From Ilumatobacteraceae bacterium (GTDB taxonomy: Bacteria; Actinomycetota; Acidimicrobiia; Acidimicrobiales; Ilumatobacteraceae), in the NCBI GenBank assembly GCA_009694565.1, contig SHUR01000002.1:1-50784 (forward strand): a DNA stretch of 50,784 nt, in the 5' to 3' direction. A program made the position numbers and the translations under genes. Within the stretch, counting starts at the first letter, position 1. The number at the start of each line of letters is the position of its first letter. The notes under the pieces were generated by a model. It saw nothing but the letters and a program-made list of their open reading frames with translations, ran no database searches and was not told the origin of the DNA. This document shows, in pieces, positions 27,862 to 37,847 of this stretch.

Positions 27862-30111
27862 CTAGCGCACTGCTTGAATTGCTGTCCAGACGTTGAAAGA
27901 TGTGCACGGCATATCAATATGTGTGACACCCAAATGGCTAACGGCATTCACGACTGCGTTATGAACTGCTGGAGTTGATCCGATAGTTCCGGCTTCACCA
28001 ATTCCCTTCGCACCTAGTGGGTTGCGCGGTGTCGGTGTTTCCATCGGAACGCGTTCAAAACTTGGCAATTCAGCAGCTGAGATGAACCCGTAGTCAGCAA
28101 GGTTTGATGTGATGGGGTTGCCATCTGGGTCGTACGCAATAACTTCTAGAAGAGCTTGTGCCACACCTTGAGCGATGCCACCGTGAACTTGACCATCGAC
28201 CAACAGCGGGTTGATAATTGTTCCGGCGTCATCGCACGCGATATGGCGCGCAACAACAACTGAACCAGTTTCGATATCTACTTCAACCACACACACATGA
28301 GTACCGAATGGGAACGTGGCACCTTCTGGCACGTAGTCCACTTCTGCTTCCAATGGCGCATCAATTTCAATCATAAGTTCTGCCCACGTACGCGCTGGAT
28401 TTGGTGAACCCTTGACATGGAATGCTCCGCGCACTGTGTCTATGACAACATCTTCTACCGCAGCTTCCATCAAATCAGCAGCACGCTGACGAGCTTTTTC
28501 AATGACAGATTCAGCAGCTAACTTCGCTGCACTTCCACCAACTTGTAGTGAACGCGAACCACCGGTGCCGCCACCTCTGTCAACATCATCTGTGTCGCCG
28601 AATCGGAACTCGATCTTGTCCATCGGGATACCTGTTGTTTGAGAAACGATCATCGCCCATGCAGTGTGATGACCTTGACCGTGCGAGCTTGAACCAGTAC
28701 GCACAATGGCTCCACCGTCAGCTTTGATTTCTACCGAGCCGTAATCGCCCGAACCCATTGGGTTTGTTGTCTCAACATACGATGCGATACCAATGCCAAT
28801 TTGTACTGGATCATTACTGTCACGGCGCTTCTTTTGTTCAACAAGTAGTTGGTCATAGCCGGCAGCGTTGAGTGCAAGCTCAAGAGCTGCCGCGTATTCA
28901 CCAGAGTCGTACTTGGCTCCCATCGATGTCGTAAGCGGAAACGCGGATGGATCGATGTAGTTACGACGACGCACTTCGGCAGGGTCGATGCCCGTGACGC
29001 GCGCGAATTCATCAATAGTGCGTTCAATTGCTGATGTTGCTTCAGGACGGCCAGCACCACGGTATGCGACCGTAGGTGTTGTATTTGTAACAACCGAATT
29101 TGATTCAAACTGCACATTGGCGATGTCGTACACGCCGCCAGCCATCATGCGAGTCATATATGGCAGCACTGCTCCGGCACGTGCATACGCACCTGCATCT
29201 TGCAAAAGGTCTAAGCGATACGCAGTAATACGACCATCTCGTGTACCACCCATGCGAGTGCGTTGACGTTGTGCACGACCGTGCCCCATTGCCAACATGT
29301 TCTCAGTACGTGATTCAGTCCAGCGAACAGGTACTCCGAGCTTGCGCGTTGCCCAACCCACAAGAATCTCTTCAGGGTAGACACCAGATTTGGCACCAAA
29401 GCCACCGCCAACGTCTGGCGTAATGACGCGAACTTGTGACTTCTCCAGACCAAAGACCTCAGCCAAACCATCCCGTGCCCCATGCGCACCTTGGCTGCAC
29501 GCCCACTGCGTTAAACGAGTGCCATCCCATGTAGAAACGCATGCACGCACTTCCATTGGTGCAGGAGCAACACGTTGGTTTTCAATAACAAGCTCAACAA
29601 CCACTTCGCAATCAGCGAAGATATCGTCGTTGCTGCGTGCAGCAAATGTAAGAACCACATTGGTCTCAGCATCAGGATGCAACAGCACCCGGTTTGAGAA
29701 CGAATCATCCATATCAAGAACTACTGGAAGTGGTTCGTAATCAACGATTACGGTTTCAGCAGCATCAACACCAGACGTCTTGTCTTCACTGACAACGATT
29801 GCTACGAGATCGCCCACATAACGGACCGTGTCGATTGCTAAATAAGGAAACAACATCGCCTTGTTCATCATGCCGTTTGCTGGACCTGCTGGCGTGAGGT
29901 CAACATCAGCCGCGGTCCAAACGGCACAAATACCTGGCATTGACAACGCTTCAGAAGCATCAATGCTGATGAGTCGCGCATGCGCCATTGACGAACGAAC
30001 GAATGTGAGGTGCAATGCGCCCGGCATCGGCAAGTTTCCAATATATGTTCCTTCGCCAGTTAAAAACCGAGGATCTTCAATCCGAACAACTCGAGTGCCG
30101 AGGATGCTCAC
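27862..30111 (-). CDS. xanthine dehydrogenase/CoxL-family molybdopterin-binding subunit (form II signature AYRGAGR)
   Basis: VVRIEDPRFLTGEGTYIGN, GGGFGAKSGVYPEE, AYRGAGRPEAT, GSSSHGQGHHTAW, GAKGIGEAGTIGSTPAV; GTG start. Confidence 0.92.
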   Translation of the reverse strand: MSILGTRVVRIEDPRFLTGEGTYIGNLPMPGALHLTFVRSSMAHARLISIDASEALSMPGICAVWTAADVDLTPAGPANGMMNKAMLFPYLAIDTVRYVGDLVAIVVSEDKTSGVDAAETVIVDYEPLPVVLDMDDSFSNRVLLHPDAETNVVLTFAARSNDDIFADCEVVVELVIENQRVAPAPMEVRACVSTWDGTRLTQWACSQGAHGARDGLAEVFGLEKSQVRVITPDVGGGFGAKSGVYPEEILVGWATRKLGVPVRWTESRTENMLAMGHGRAQRQRTRMGGTRDGRITAYRLDLLQDAGAYARAGAVLPYMTRMMAGGVYDIANVQFESNSVVTNTTPTVAYRGAGRPEATSAIERTIDEFARVTGIDPAEVRRRNYIDPSAFPLTTSMGAKYDSGEYAAALELALNAAGYDQLLVEQKKRRDSNDPVQIGIGIASYVETTNPMGSGDYGSVEIKADGGAIVRTGSSSHGQGHHTAWAMIVSQTTGIPMDKIEFRFGDTDDVDRGGGTGGSRSLQVGGSAAKLAAESVIEKARQRAADLMEAAVEDVVIDTVRGAFHVKGSPNPARTWAELMIEIDAPLEAEVDYVPEGATFPFGTHVCVVEVDIETGSVVVARHIACDDAGTIINPLLVDGQVHGGIAQGVAQALLEVIAYDPDGNPITSNLADYGFISAAELPSFERVPMETPTPRNPLGAKGIGEAGTIGSTPAVHNAVVNAVSHLGVTHIDMPCTSFNVWTAIQAVR

Positions 30112-30866
30112 GCTGACCAGCCACCGTCAACAATAAATTCTGATCCGGTGGAGTATGCGCTCTCATCACTGCCCAAGTACAAGGCAAGACGTGCAACATG
30201 AATAGGTTCTGCTTCGTACCCAAGCGGAATACGTGTGCGGACTGCTTCGCGTACACCTTCACCGACTTCGTCAAATGTTTGCAACATTGGTGTGTCGATG
30301 ATTCCGGGATGAATGGAGTTCACACGAACGCCGAACGGTGCTAATTCTTTTGCAACGCCTTTTGTCATGCCGCGCACTGCCCACTTGCTTGCACCATACG
30401 CAAGGAAACCTGGTGCGCCATTGAGGCCGGCGACTGAAGAGATATTGACAATGCTTCCCTTGCCACGAGCCACCATGTGTGGGGCGACTGACTTCATACC
30501 GAGGAACACACCGGTGACATTGATATCCATCGTGCGACTAAATGCAAGAAGCGTCGTATCGAGAACTGAACCCCGCACGAAGATTCCGGCGTTGTTAACG
30601 AGGATGTCGATCTGACCAAACGTCTCCAGTACAGACGCAACAACTGCGTTCCAGTCGTCTTCGCTGGTGACGTCGTGATGCAAAAAAACACATTTGGAAC
30701 CATCGGGTGAAAGACGCTTTGCGGTCTCTTGGCCTACAGAATCCAGAACATCACTAATGACGACTCGAGCTCCTTCATCGATAAAGAGTTGCGCTTCAGA
30801 CGCACCCATTCCACGCGCGCCACCAGTAATTAGTGCGACTTTGCCTTCAAGACGAGATTTTCCCAT
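30108..30866 (-). CDS. SDR-family oxidoreductase
   Basis: TGGARGMGASEA, NNAG, NISSVAGLNGAPGFLAYGASKWAV (YxxxK), VNSIHPGIIDTPM. Confidence 0.93.
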   Translation of the reverse strand: MGKSRLEGKVALITGGARGMGASEAQLFIDEGARVVISDVLDSVGQETAKRLSPDGSKCVFLHHDVTSEDDWNAVVASVLETFGQIDILVNNAGIFVRGSVLDTTLLAFSRTMDINVTGVFLGMKSVAPHMVARGKGSIVNISSVAGLNGAPGFLAYGASKWAVRGMTKGVAKELAPFGVRVNSIHPGIIDTPMLQTFDEVGEGVREAVRTRIPLGYEAEPIHVARLALYLGSDESAYSTGSEFIVDGGWSA

Positions 30867-30899
30867 GAGATAATTGTACTCAGCGACCTCACCAAGCCT

Positions 30900-31712
30900 T
30901 CAGTGAACGATTCCAGCCTTGTCGTCCGACCGAATCTGCCGTACCAGTCGTATTGCTACCACTAGCAACAACGAGGCAAACAGCACATTTGACACGGTGT
31001 CTGACATACGTGCCGAAATCCAACCACCGACGATGGCAGATGGAATACCTGAGAGCCCCACGGCGGTTGCGGCACGCAAGTCGACATTCTTCTTCGTGCG
31101 ATTGCGATAGGTACCCATCAGTGAAGTCGGAATAATCACTAAAACCGATGTTCCCTTCGCCATGGCTGAAGGCAGGTGCAACAACATCATCATCGCTGGC
31201 ACCATGATGACGCCACCACCTACACCGAGTAATCCGGCGAGAATTCCAGTCGCAACACCAATTGCAATCAAGGCAACGATATTGCCAATGGTCAGAATTC
31301 CGCGAGTTCCAGATTCGATTGGAAGAAAAAGTCGAATCGCGGTCAAGAGAAGAATTCCGGCGAATGCAACCGTAAGAGTTCGGTGCGGTAAAACATTGAG
31401 TAATTTCGTACCAAGAATCGCACCGACAAGTGCACCAGTTGCAAGGCACAAGCCAACTCGCCAGTCAACATGGTCATGGCTCCAATACGTCATCAATGAA
31501 GCCACCGAGATGGGCAGCACCGCTGCTAGCGAAGTACCGTGAGCGATGCGCTGATCCATCTTTGCGACCAGCACCAAACCAGGCACAATAAGGATTCCCC
31601 CACCAACGCCAAACATGCCAGATAGAAAACCTGCAGCCATTCCAACCAGGACAACAGTAGGAAAGGTAGCCGCTTCTGAAGAGGTGGTCGGTTTTGAATG
31701 TCTACTTCTCAT
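30900..31712 (-). CDS. sulfite exporter TauE/SafE-family membrane protein
   Basis: GFLSGMFGVGGGILIVPGLVLV and GILAGLLGVGGGVIMVPAMMM duplicated motifs. Confidence 0.92.
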   Translation of the reverse strand: MRSRHSKPTTSSEAATFPTVVLVGMAAGFLSGMFGVGGGILIVPGLVLVAKMDQRIAHGTSLAAVLPISVASLMTYWSHDHVDWRVGLCLATGALVGAILGTKLLNVLPHRTLTVAFAGILLLTAIRLFLPIESGTRGILTIGNIVALIAIGVATGILAGLLGVGGGVIMVPAMMMLLHLPSAMAKGTSVLVIIPTSLMGTYRNRTKKNVDLRAATAVGLSGIPSAIVGGWISARMSDTVSNVLFASLLLVVAIRLVRQIRSDDKAGIVH

Positions 31713-31767
31713 TATTTTCTCCAGTTAGATATTCCCATATCGCGGTTCATTCCGTAAGTTTCTATCT

Positions 31768-33444
31768 ATGAGGTATCGCAGTGCTTCCCTTTTGCTTGTC
31801 AACGTCGCCCTCGTTCTCTCTGCCTGCACCACATTCAGTGAAAGCACTCAGGACACAGCACCCAAAACTAGCCAACTTGTGACCCAGATTGCGTCTCACT
31901 GCACCGACCTTGACGCACCCGAACTGGGTGACGGAAAGTTATGCATTGATAATGGCTTCGCCGTCACTGCCGATAATTTCTCATTTGCAAATTGGGGCCG
32001 GTCGGCACAAGCAGATGCAAACGTCACGATTCAGACTCTCATTGATCTCTTCGGTCACAGTGCAGTCTGTCTGGATGGTCCCTCAATCGAGTGTGTACTG
32101 CGACCGACCACATTACAAAAACTTGAACAATGGAACAATGCGCTTGCGGGGGGACGATGTGAAGGCTTAGCAGCATTGAGTGCACGACTATTTCTTAATC
32201 TGGACAACCCAGCCATGTTTCAGAACGGAATCGCCCGTGTTGCCGACTTGCAACGCGGAAACAAAACATTGGATTCAGCAATCGTGTACTGGTGGGCGAC
32301 ACAATTTCTGACAGAAGTATCGGATCGTGCAGCAACTTCACGAACGAAATCACCGTTGCAACTTGTCGATGATCTGATTCAAGGCCTCGCCAACGGTATT
32401 GGGTACACAATTGGTTTGTATTTCGGCTCATCTGGACACGCCGTGACGCCGTTTGCGGTCACGCACCGAGGTAATAACTTCGTAATTCATGTTTATGACA
32501 ACAACTACCCAGGGTTACGCAAAGAACTAGTCGTTAGTGGAACCACAAACTCATGGACCTATGCCGCAGCACGCGCGCAACCAGACGGAAACAATATTGA
32601 TTGGGCCGGTGAAACCGGAACATTCGAACTCACTCCCATGTCTTCAAGAAAAGGTCCTTTCGAGTGTTCCTTTTGTTCCATCACCCCAATACACGGTGAC
32701 ACAATAGTGACTCTTGCATCACGTGATTCGCTTGCTGCTGGTTATGTGTTGATCACCACACGTGATGGACGCACAATTGAAGCCACGCCAGATGCCGTGA
32801 TCAATACGATTCCAGGATCTACCTATGACATCGGTAAGGGTTTAGGTGGAGGTCTTGTCACTATTCATATCCCGAATACCGTTACCGATTTTGATGTTGA
32901 AGTGCGTCGGGGATCATCAGTCGTTTCAGCAGCTGACGTGGTATTGGCAATACAGCGCCCAAAGATGGCAAACATTCAGGTCTCTGGAGACTTAGCCCAC
33001 GCTGTTGTTGGTTCGGCATCACATGGCACAACATTGATTGCAGTCCGCTCTGATTCCACTTCGATATCCGCACCACTAGAAAATTCAGCCAGACTCAGCA
33101 TTGCTGCCGGCAGACAACTCTCGCGTACAGAATTACCACGCGGGCACACCATGTTGATTCATCAGATTGAAGACGATGCAATTGAAATAGCAATAAAGGG
33201 TGAAAATGGCTCTGAAATTAGTTCTGCCTCGCTCGCTGCATCAGAGACTGCGAACTCTATTCAAGTGAATTTAACCATTGATGAAATAGGGAACATCAGC
33301 ACCACGTCATCTCAGGTGGAGCCCGTACCCGTGCATGCACAAATGTCTGTAAATTTCACACCCGAGAAAAAGAGACTGTCACCAGCAGCAACAACAACAA
33401 CAACAACAGACCCCGCAAGTATTGAAATTGCTCTGCCTGGTTAG
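31768..33444 (+). CDS. uncharacterised lipoprotein, possible papain-like/transglutaminase-like Cys-His-Asp domain
   Basis: Lipobox VLSAC (C20); GGRCEGLAALSARLF (C131), SSGHAVTPFAV (H224), VIHVYDNNYPG (D244); C-terminal beta-rich region with Thr run. Confidence 0.75.
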   Translation: MRYRSASLLLVNVALVLSACTTFSESTQDTAPKTSQLVTQIASHCTDLDAPELGDGKLCIDNGFAVTADNFSFANWGRSAQADANVTIQTLIDLFGHSAVCLDGPSIECVLRPTTLQKLEQWNNALAGGRCEGLAALSARLFLNLDNPAMFQNGIARVADLQRGNKTLDSAIVYWWATQFLTEVSDRAATSRTKSPLQLVDDLIQGLANGIGYTIGLYFGSSGHAVTPFAVTHRGNNFVIHVYDNNYPGLRKELVVSGTTNSWTYAAARAQPDGNNIDWAGETGTFELTPMSSRKGPFECSFCSITPIHGDTIVTLASRDSLAAGYVLITTRDGRTIEATPDAVINTIPGSTYDIGKGLGGGLVTIHIPNTVTDFDVEVRRGSSVVSAADVVLAIQRPKMANIQVSGDLAHAVVGSASHGTTLIAVRSDSTSISAPLENSARLSIAAGRQLSRTELPRGHTMLIHQIEDDAIEIAIKGENGSEISSASLAASETANSIQVNLTIDEIGNISTTSSQVEPVPVHAQMSVNFTPEKKRLSPAATTTTTTDPASIEIALPG

Positions 33445-33455
33445 GTGGCAGCAAT

Positions 33456-34367
33456 TTATTGAAATTGCGACGCGATATTGACCCAAATTGAGCCGTATGC
33501 ATCAAGGCGTTGCGCAGCACTTCCACCCAATGTGAAGTCCGGAACACATACTTCGTCAAAACCCTGATCAACGTATTGACCAATGGCGTCGACAATCTGC
33601 GACGTGGTGCCGACAATGGAGCGTTCCATCGGTACTTTTGTTTTCAATTTTTCAGCAGAAGCTTCATCAGATGTTACAAAAAAGAGTGCTTGCACGGACT
33701 TACGCATCGTGTTGATGTCACGGCCTTCTTTGTCACAGGCTTCACGCAATTTCTGCATCACGAGCCCTGCGCCTTCTGGTGGTCCCCAAGTATTCCACTC
33801 TTGAGCGAAACGTGCGGTAATGCGCAACATGCGAGGTCCACCTGTCCCGACAAGAATTGGCAATGGTGATTGCACTGGCTTTGGTTCGCATGGCGTGCTG
33901 ATAATTGTGAAGTGTTTGCCAGCAAACGAGACGCGATCTTCCGACAACATTCGCGAGGTGATTTCAATTGCCTCTGCGAATCTGTCAACACGATCTTTGT
34001 TTCCAAAGAGCTCAATGCCAAATGCTGTGTGCTCGTTGATTTGCCATCCCGCACCCATGCCCAAAACAAATCGACCGTTACTGATGCGATCAATAGTGGC
34101 TGCACGATTAGCAATCAACGCCGGATGATTCATGGTAGTTGGAGTCACTAATGATCCAAGACGAATACGTGACGTTGTGGCAGCAAGTGCCGACAAGATA
34201 CTGAAACATTCATGCATATCACCACCGATAGGTTCACCATCAGGAGTGTTCGGCATGTAATGGTCTGCGTACCAGAGGCCGTCCCAACCCATGTTTTCTA
34301 TTTCAGTAGCGAGATCACGAACTTCCGTCCACGGACGTTCACTATTAGGCCAAATTGAAAACTTCAT
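33456..34367 (-). CDS. LLM-class F420-dependent oxidoreductase
   Basis: WDGLWYADHYMPN, GSLVTPTTMNHPALIANRAATIDRISNGRFVLGMGAGWQINEHTAFGI, ILVGTGGPRMLRI. Confidence 0.92.
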   Translation of the reverse strand: MKFSIWPNSERPWTEVRDLATEIENMGWDGLWYADHYMPNTPDGEPIGGDMHECFSILSALAATTSRIRLGSLVTPTTMNHPALIANRAATIDRISNGRFVLGMGAGWQINEHTAFGIELFGNKDRVDRFAEAIEITSRMLSEDRVSFAGKHFTIISTPCEPKPVQSPLPILVGTGGPRMLRITARFAQEWNTWGPPEGAGLVMQKLREACDKEGRDINTMRKSVQALFFVTSDEASAEKLKTKVPMERSIVGTTSQIVDAIGQYVDQGFDEVCVPDFTLGGSAAQRLDAYGSIWVNIASQFQ

Positions 34368-34381
34368 CAATGATTAATGAA

Positions 34382-35701
34382 TCAGGATGGGACGCTGAAC
34401 ATACCGCGGTATGTCTCTGGCTTTGCTGGAGATGCTTCACCTTCATAGCGGTTGATCTCTGCACGAGCCACAACGTTCCAGTGGACTTCGTCTGGACCAT
34501 CGGCCAAACGCAATGTGCGTTGGCTTGCGTACATACGAGACAATGGAGACCATTGCGATACTCCAGTTGCACCGTGCATCTGAATTGCTTCATCGATGAT
34601 GGCGCACACGCGAATGGGCACCATTGCCTTAACAGCACTGACCCAAATACGGGCTTCTGCGTTACCCATTGTGTCCATCGCTTTTGCAGCACGCAGAACC
34701 ATGAGACGGCATGCTTCAATTTCGATACGTGCCTTTGCAATGACTTCCGGGTTCTTGCCCAAACGAACAATTGGCTTTCCAAATGCCTCACGAGTAAGTC
34801 CACGACGAATCATCAGTTCGAGCGCGCGCTCAGCTGCACCGATTGAGCGCATGCAATGGTGAATACGGCCAGGTCCGAGACGAACTTGTGAAATTTCAAA
34901 ACCTTTTCCTTCGCCCTGCAGAATGTTTTCCTTTGGCACGCGCACGTTGTTGAAACGAATGTGCATATGCCCGTGAGGTGCATCGTCTTCACCGAACACT
35001 TCCATTGGTCCAACGATTTCAACACCAGGTGTGTCTTTCGGAACAAGAATTTGCGAATGCTTGCGACTAGGAGGACCATCGGGGCTAGTAAGCAACATCA
35101 CAATGAAAATTTTGCAACGAGGATCTCCAGCGCCTGATGCGTAGTACTTATCACCAGTGATAACCCACTCTTCACCGTCAAGTTCTGCACGGCACTGAAG
35201 GTTCTTTGCATCAGATGACGCGACATCTGGCTCGGTCATAACATAGGCGGAACGAATCTCACCATTAAGAAGTGGCTTCAACCACTTTTCTTTTTGCTCA
35301 GGTGTTCCGACACGCTCAAGAACTTCCATGTTGCCAGTGTCAGGAGCTGAACAGTTCAAGCTCTCTGATGCAAGCGGGCTCTTGCCTAATTCAACTGCGA
35401 TGTATGCATAATCAAGATTGGAAAGTCCTTCGCCAGTTTCAGCATTAGGCAAAAAGAAGTTCCACAACCCTTGTGCCTTTGCTTTTGACTTGACGCCTTC
35501 GAGCAATTCAAGTTGCCCAGGCACGTACTGCCAGCGATCGTCTCTATTTTCACCCAGAGCGTGAAACTTTGCGGCCATTGGCTCGACTTCTTCTGCGATG
35601 AACTTCTTCACAGCATTTAACAAAGGAAGTGCCTTTGCAGACATCGCAAAATTCAATTCTGAGTCAGTCTCGTTTCCTGTGTGCATTCCTGGCTTTGGCA
35701 T
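34382..35701 (-). CDS. acyl-CoA dehydrogenase
   Basis: AYVMTEPDVASSDAKNLQ, GDKYYASGAGDPRC, QVRLGPGRIHHCMRSIGAAERALELM, QMHGATGVSQWSPLSRMYASQRTLRLADGPDEVH; RBS AGGAGG. Confidence 0.94.
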   Translation of the reverse strand: MPKPGMHTGNETDSELNFAMSAKALPLLNAVKKFIAEEVEPMAAKFHALGENRDDRWQYVPGQLELLEGVKSKAKAQGLWNFFLPNAETGEGLSNLDYAYIAVELGKSPLASESLNCSAPDTGNMEVLERVGTPEQKEKWLKPLLNGEIRSAYVMTEPDVASSDAKNLQCRAELDGEEWVITGDKYYASGAGDPRCKIFIVMLLTSPDGPPSRKHSQILVPKDTPGVEIVGPMEVFGEDDAPHGHMHIRFNNVRVPKENILQGEGKGFEISQVRLGPGRIHHCMRSIGAAERALELMIRRGLTREAFGKPIVRLGKNPEVIAKARIEIEACRLMVLRAAKAMDTMGNAEARIWVSAVKAMVPIRVCAIIDEAIQMHGATGVSQWSPLSRMYASQRTLRLADGPDEVHWNVVARAEINRYEGEASPAKPETYRGMFSVPS

Positions 35702-35855
35702 GATGTCCTCCTACATGAGTCCCCGGCGAAGGGGCATACCATGACCCTAGTTCCCAGCGGGCTAAATCTCCTGAGGCGGAGCAGAAAGGCATTCCTCATG
35801 AAAGGGGTCAAACCTGCACCCACTATTGTTCTGAGGCACCAATGGAAGGGGACTT

Positions 35856-37757
35856 ATGTCACAGAACGAGCAACCGAAACCAGCCTCTGTCCATACCAAG
35901 GCAAAGAACTCCACAGTCACCACGCCCACAGATGTCGGCGACTTCGATCGCGTTAAGCGTGGCTTCATTGCCTCACTCCCCACTGGCCGCATCACCGATG
36001 GTGCCGGCCGCATCGTGGCTGATGTCAATAGGTACGACTTCATCCGTGCAGGTGGCCCTGCACCCGAAACTGTTAACCCCAGCTTGTGGCGCCACGCCCA
36101 ACTCAATGCGCATCACGGACTTTTTGAAGTTGCCGACGGGGTTTGGCAAGTACGCGGTTATGACATCTCGAACATCACCTTTATAAAGGGAACGGAAGGT
36201 TGGGTCGTTATTGACCCATTGACTACTGAAGCAACAGCCCGCGCAAGTTATGACCTCATCACAGCACAACTCGGGCATCGTTCTGTCACCGCCGTTATTT
36301 ACACTCATTCCCACGCAGACCATTTCGGTGGCGTTCTCGGCGTTACCTCACAAGATGACGTTGATGCCGGAAAATGTCGCGTCATTGCCCCTGTTGGTTT
36401 CCTGCACGAAACCATCGGGGAAAATGTCATCGCCGGTCCTGCTATGGGACGCCGCGCCTCATATCAATTTGGTCCGCAGTTACCAGCAGGACCAACTGGC
36501 CATGTTGACTGTGGGCTTGGTAACTCCGTTCCACTCGGGCCTCCGGGATTAATTGCACCAACTGAAGACATCACGTTTACCGGCGAAGAATTAGTCATCG
36601 ATGGTGTGCGCGTGATCTTCCAGTTGACTCCAGAAACAGAAGCACCTGCAGAAATGAACTTTTTCTTTCCTGATCATGGCTGGTTGTGTATGGCAGAAAA
36701 CTGCTCTCACACAATGCACAATTTGGTGCCAATTCGTGGTGCTCTTGTTCGTAACTCATTGAAGTGGTCGAAGTACATCAATGAGTCAATTGAACTATTT
36801 GCTGCCGATACAAAAATTCTCTTCACCTCACACAACTGGCCACGTTGGGGTAATGAAGATCTTCATCTTTTTCTCATTCAGCAACGCGACTTGTATAAGT
36901 GGATTCATGACCAGACGATGCGTTTGGCTAACGAAGGGCTAACACCGTTAGAAATTGCAGCGACTCTTGTATTGCCTGATGAATTCAAAACCAATGACCA
37001 CACGAGTGGTTATTACGGAGACTTGGTGCATAACTCGAAAGCTGTGTACCAGCGTTATCTCAGTTGGTATGACGGCAACCCAGCAAACCTCAATAAATTG
37101 CCGCCCACAGAAGTGGGAAAACGATACGTGGAACTTGCTGGTGGTGCTGATGCATTGATTACTAACGCTCAGAAGGCATTCGAAACCGGTGATTACCGCT
37201 GGGTCACAGAGCTCTTGAATCACTTGGTATTTGCGGATCCGACCAACACGGCTGCGCGTAACTTGCAAGCTGATGCGATGGAACAATTGGGATACCAGGC
37301 GGAGTCATCTACGTTCCGCAATGCGTATCTGATGGGTGCGCAAGAATTACGACAAGGGCCACCAACACCGACACCAATGCCAGTTCGGAACAAAGGATTA
37401 TTGCTTGCAATGACCATTGAACAACTCTTTGATTCGCTTTCGGTTCGAATGAAGTCCGAAGAGTTGGGCGGAATTTCACTTTGTGTGAATTGGTACTTCA
37501 CAGACATTGACGAGAAGTGGATTCTTGGTATTTCGAACCGCACGTTGTACGCAACGCCGGGCCGTCATGAAAAATCTGCAGCCGTAACCATTACTCTCAC
37601 ACGCCGCACGATGCTTGATGTCGTTATGCAAGCCACCACATTTGTGGAACAAATCACAGCAGGCACAATCGTCGTTGATGGTGATGCATCAGCCTTGCTC
37701 GAAATTTTCGGTAAACTTGACACTGTTACCACCGGATTTGCAATCGTCGAACCATAA
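35856..37757 (+). CDS. SdsA1/BDS1-type alkyl (aryl)sulfatase: metallo-beta-lactamase fold plus SCP2-like C-terminus
   Basis: YTHSHADHFGGVLGV, AENCSHTMHNLVPIRGA, TSHNWPRWGNED, C-terminal SCP2-like domain. Confidence 0.93.
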   Translation: MSQNEQPKPASVHTKAKNSTVTTPTDVGDFDRVKRGFIASLPTGRITDGAGRIVADVNRYDFIRAGGPAPETVNPSLWRHAQLNAHHGLFEVADGVWQVRGYDISNITFIKGTEGWVVIDPLTTEATARASYDLITAQLGHRSVTAVIYTHSHADHFGGVLGVTSQDDVDAGKCRVIAPVGFLHETIGENVIAGPAMGRRASYQFGPQLPAGPTGHVDCGLGNSVPLGPPGLIAPTEDITFTGEELVIDGVRVIFQLTPETEAPAEMNFFFPDHGWLCMAENCSHTMHNLVPIRGALVRNSLKWSKYINESIELFAADTKILFTSHNWPRWGNEDLHLFLIQQRDLYKWIHDQTMRLANEGLTPLEIAATLVLPDEFKTNDHTSGYYGDLVHNSKAVYQRYLSWYDGNPANLNKLPPTEVGKRYVELAGGADALITNAQKAFETGDYRWVTELLNHLVFADPTNTAARNLQADAMEQLGYQAESSTFRNAYLMGAQELRQGPPTPTPMPVRNKGLLLAMTIEQLFDSLSVRMKSEELGGISLCVNWYFTDIDEKWILGISNRTLYATPGRHEKSAAVTITLTRRTMLDVVMQATTFVEQITAGTIVVDGDASALLEIFGKLDTVTTGFAIVEP

Positions 37758-37847
37758 ATTGGCTCCTTAGACCGCTATCCACCACCAGACCGTGTCGATT
37801 CGTTAGAACATAGGTGGGCAGACACTCACCTTTCTAGGGGGCTCCTT

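Noticed and set aside
27862-30111. Bona fide aerobic CO dehydrogenase (coxL form I)
   Set aside because: Active-site motif is AYRGAGR, not AYxCSFR, and no coxM/coxS genes are adjacent.
30889-31449. 186-aa minus ORF overlapping TauE/SafE
   Set aside because: Cys/Trp/Arg-rich out-of-frame translation of the TauE/SafE gene; not protein-like.
33385-33412. ACA trinucleotide run as a phase-variation microsatellite
   Set aside because: Triplet repeat in frame encoding a Thr run; length changes would not shift frame.
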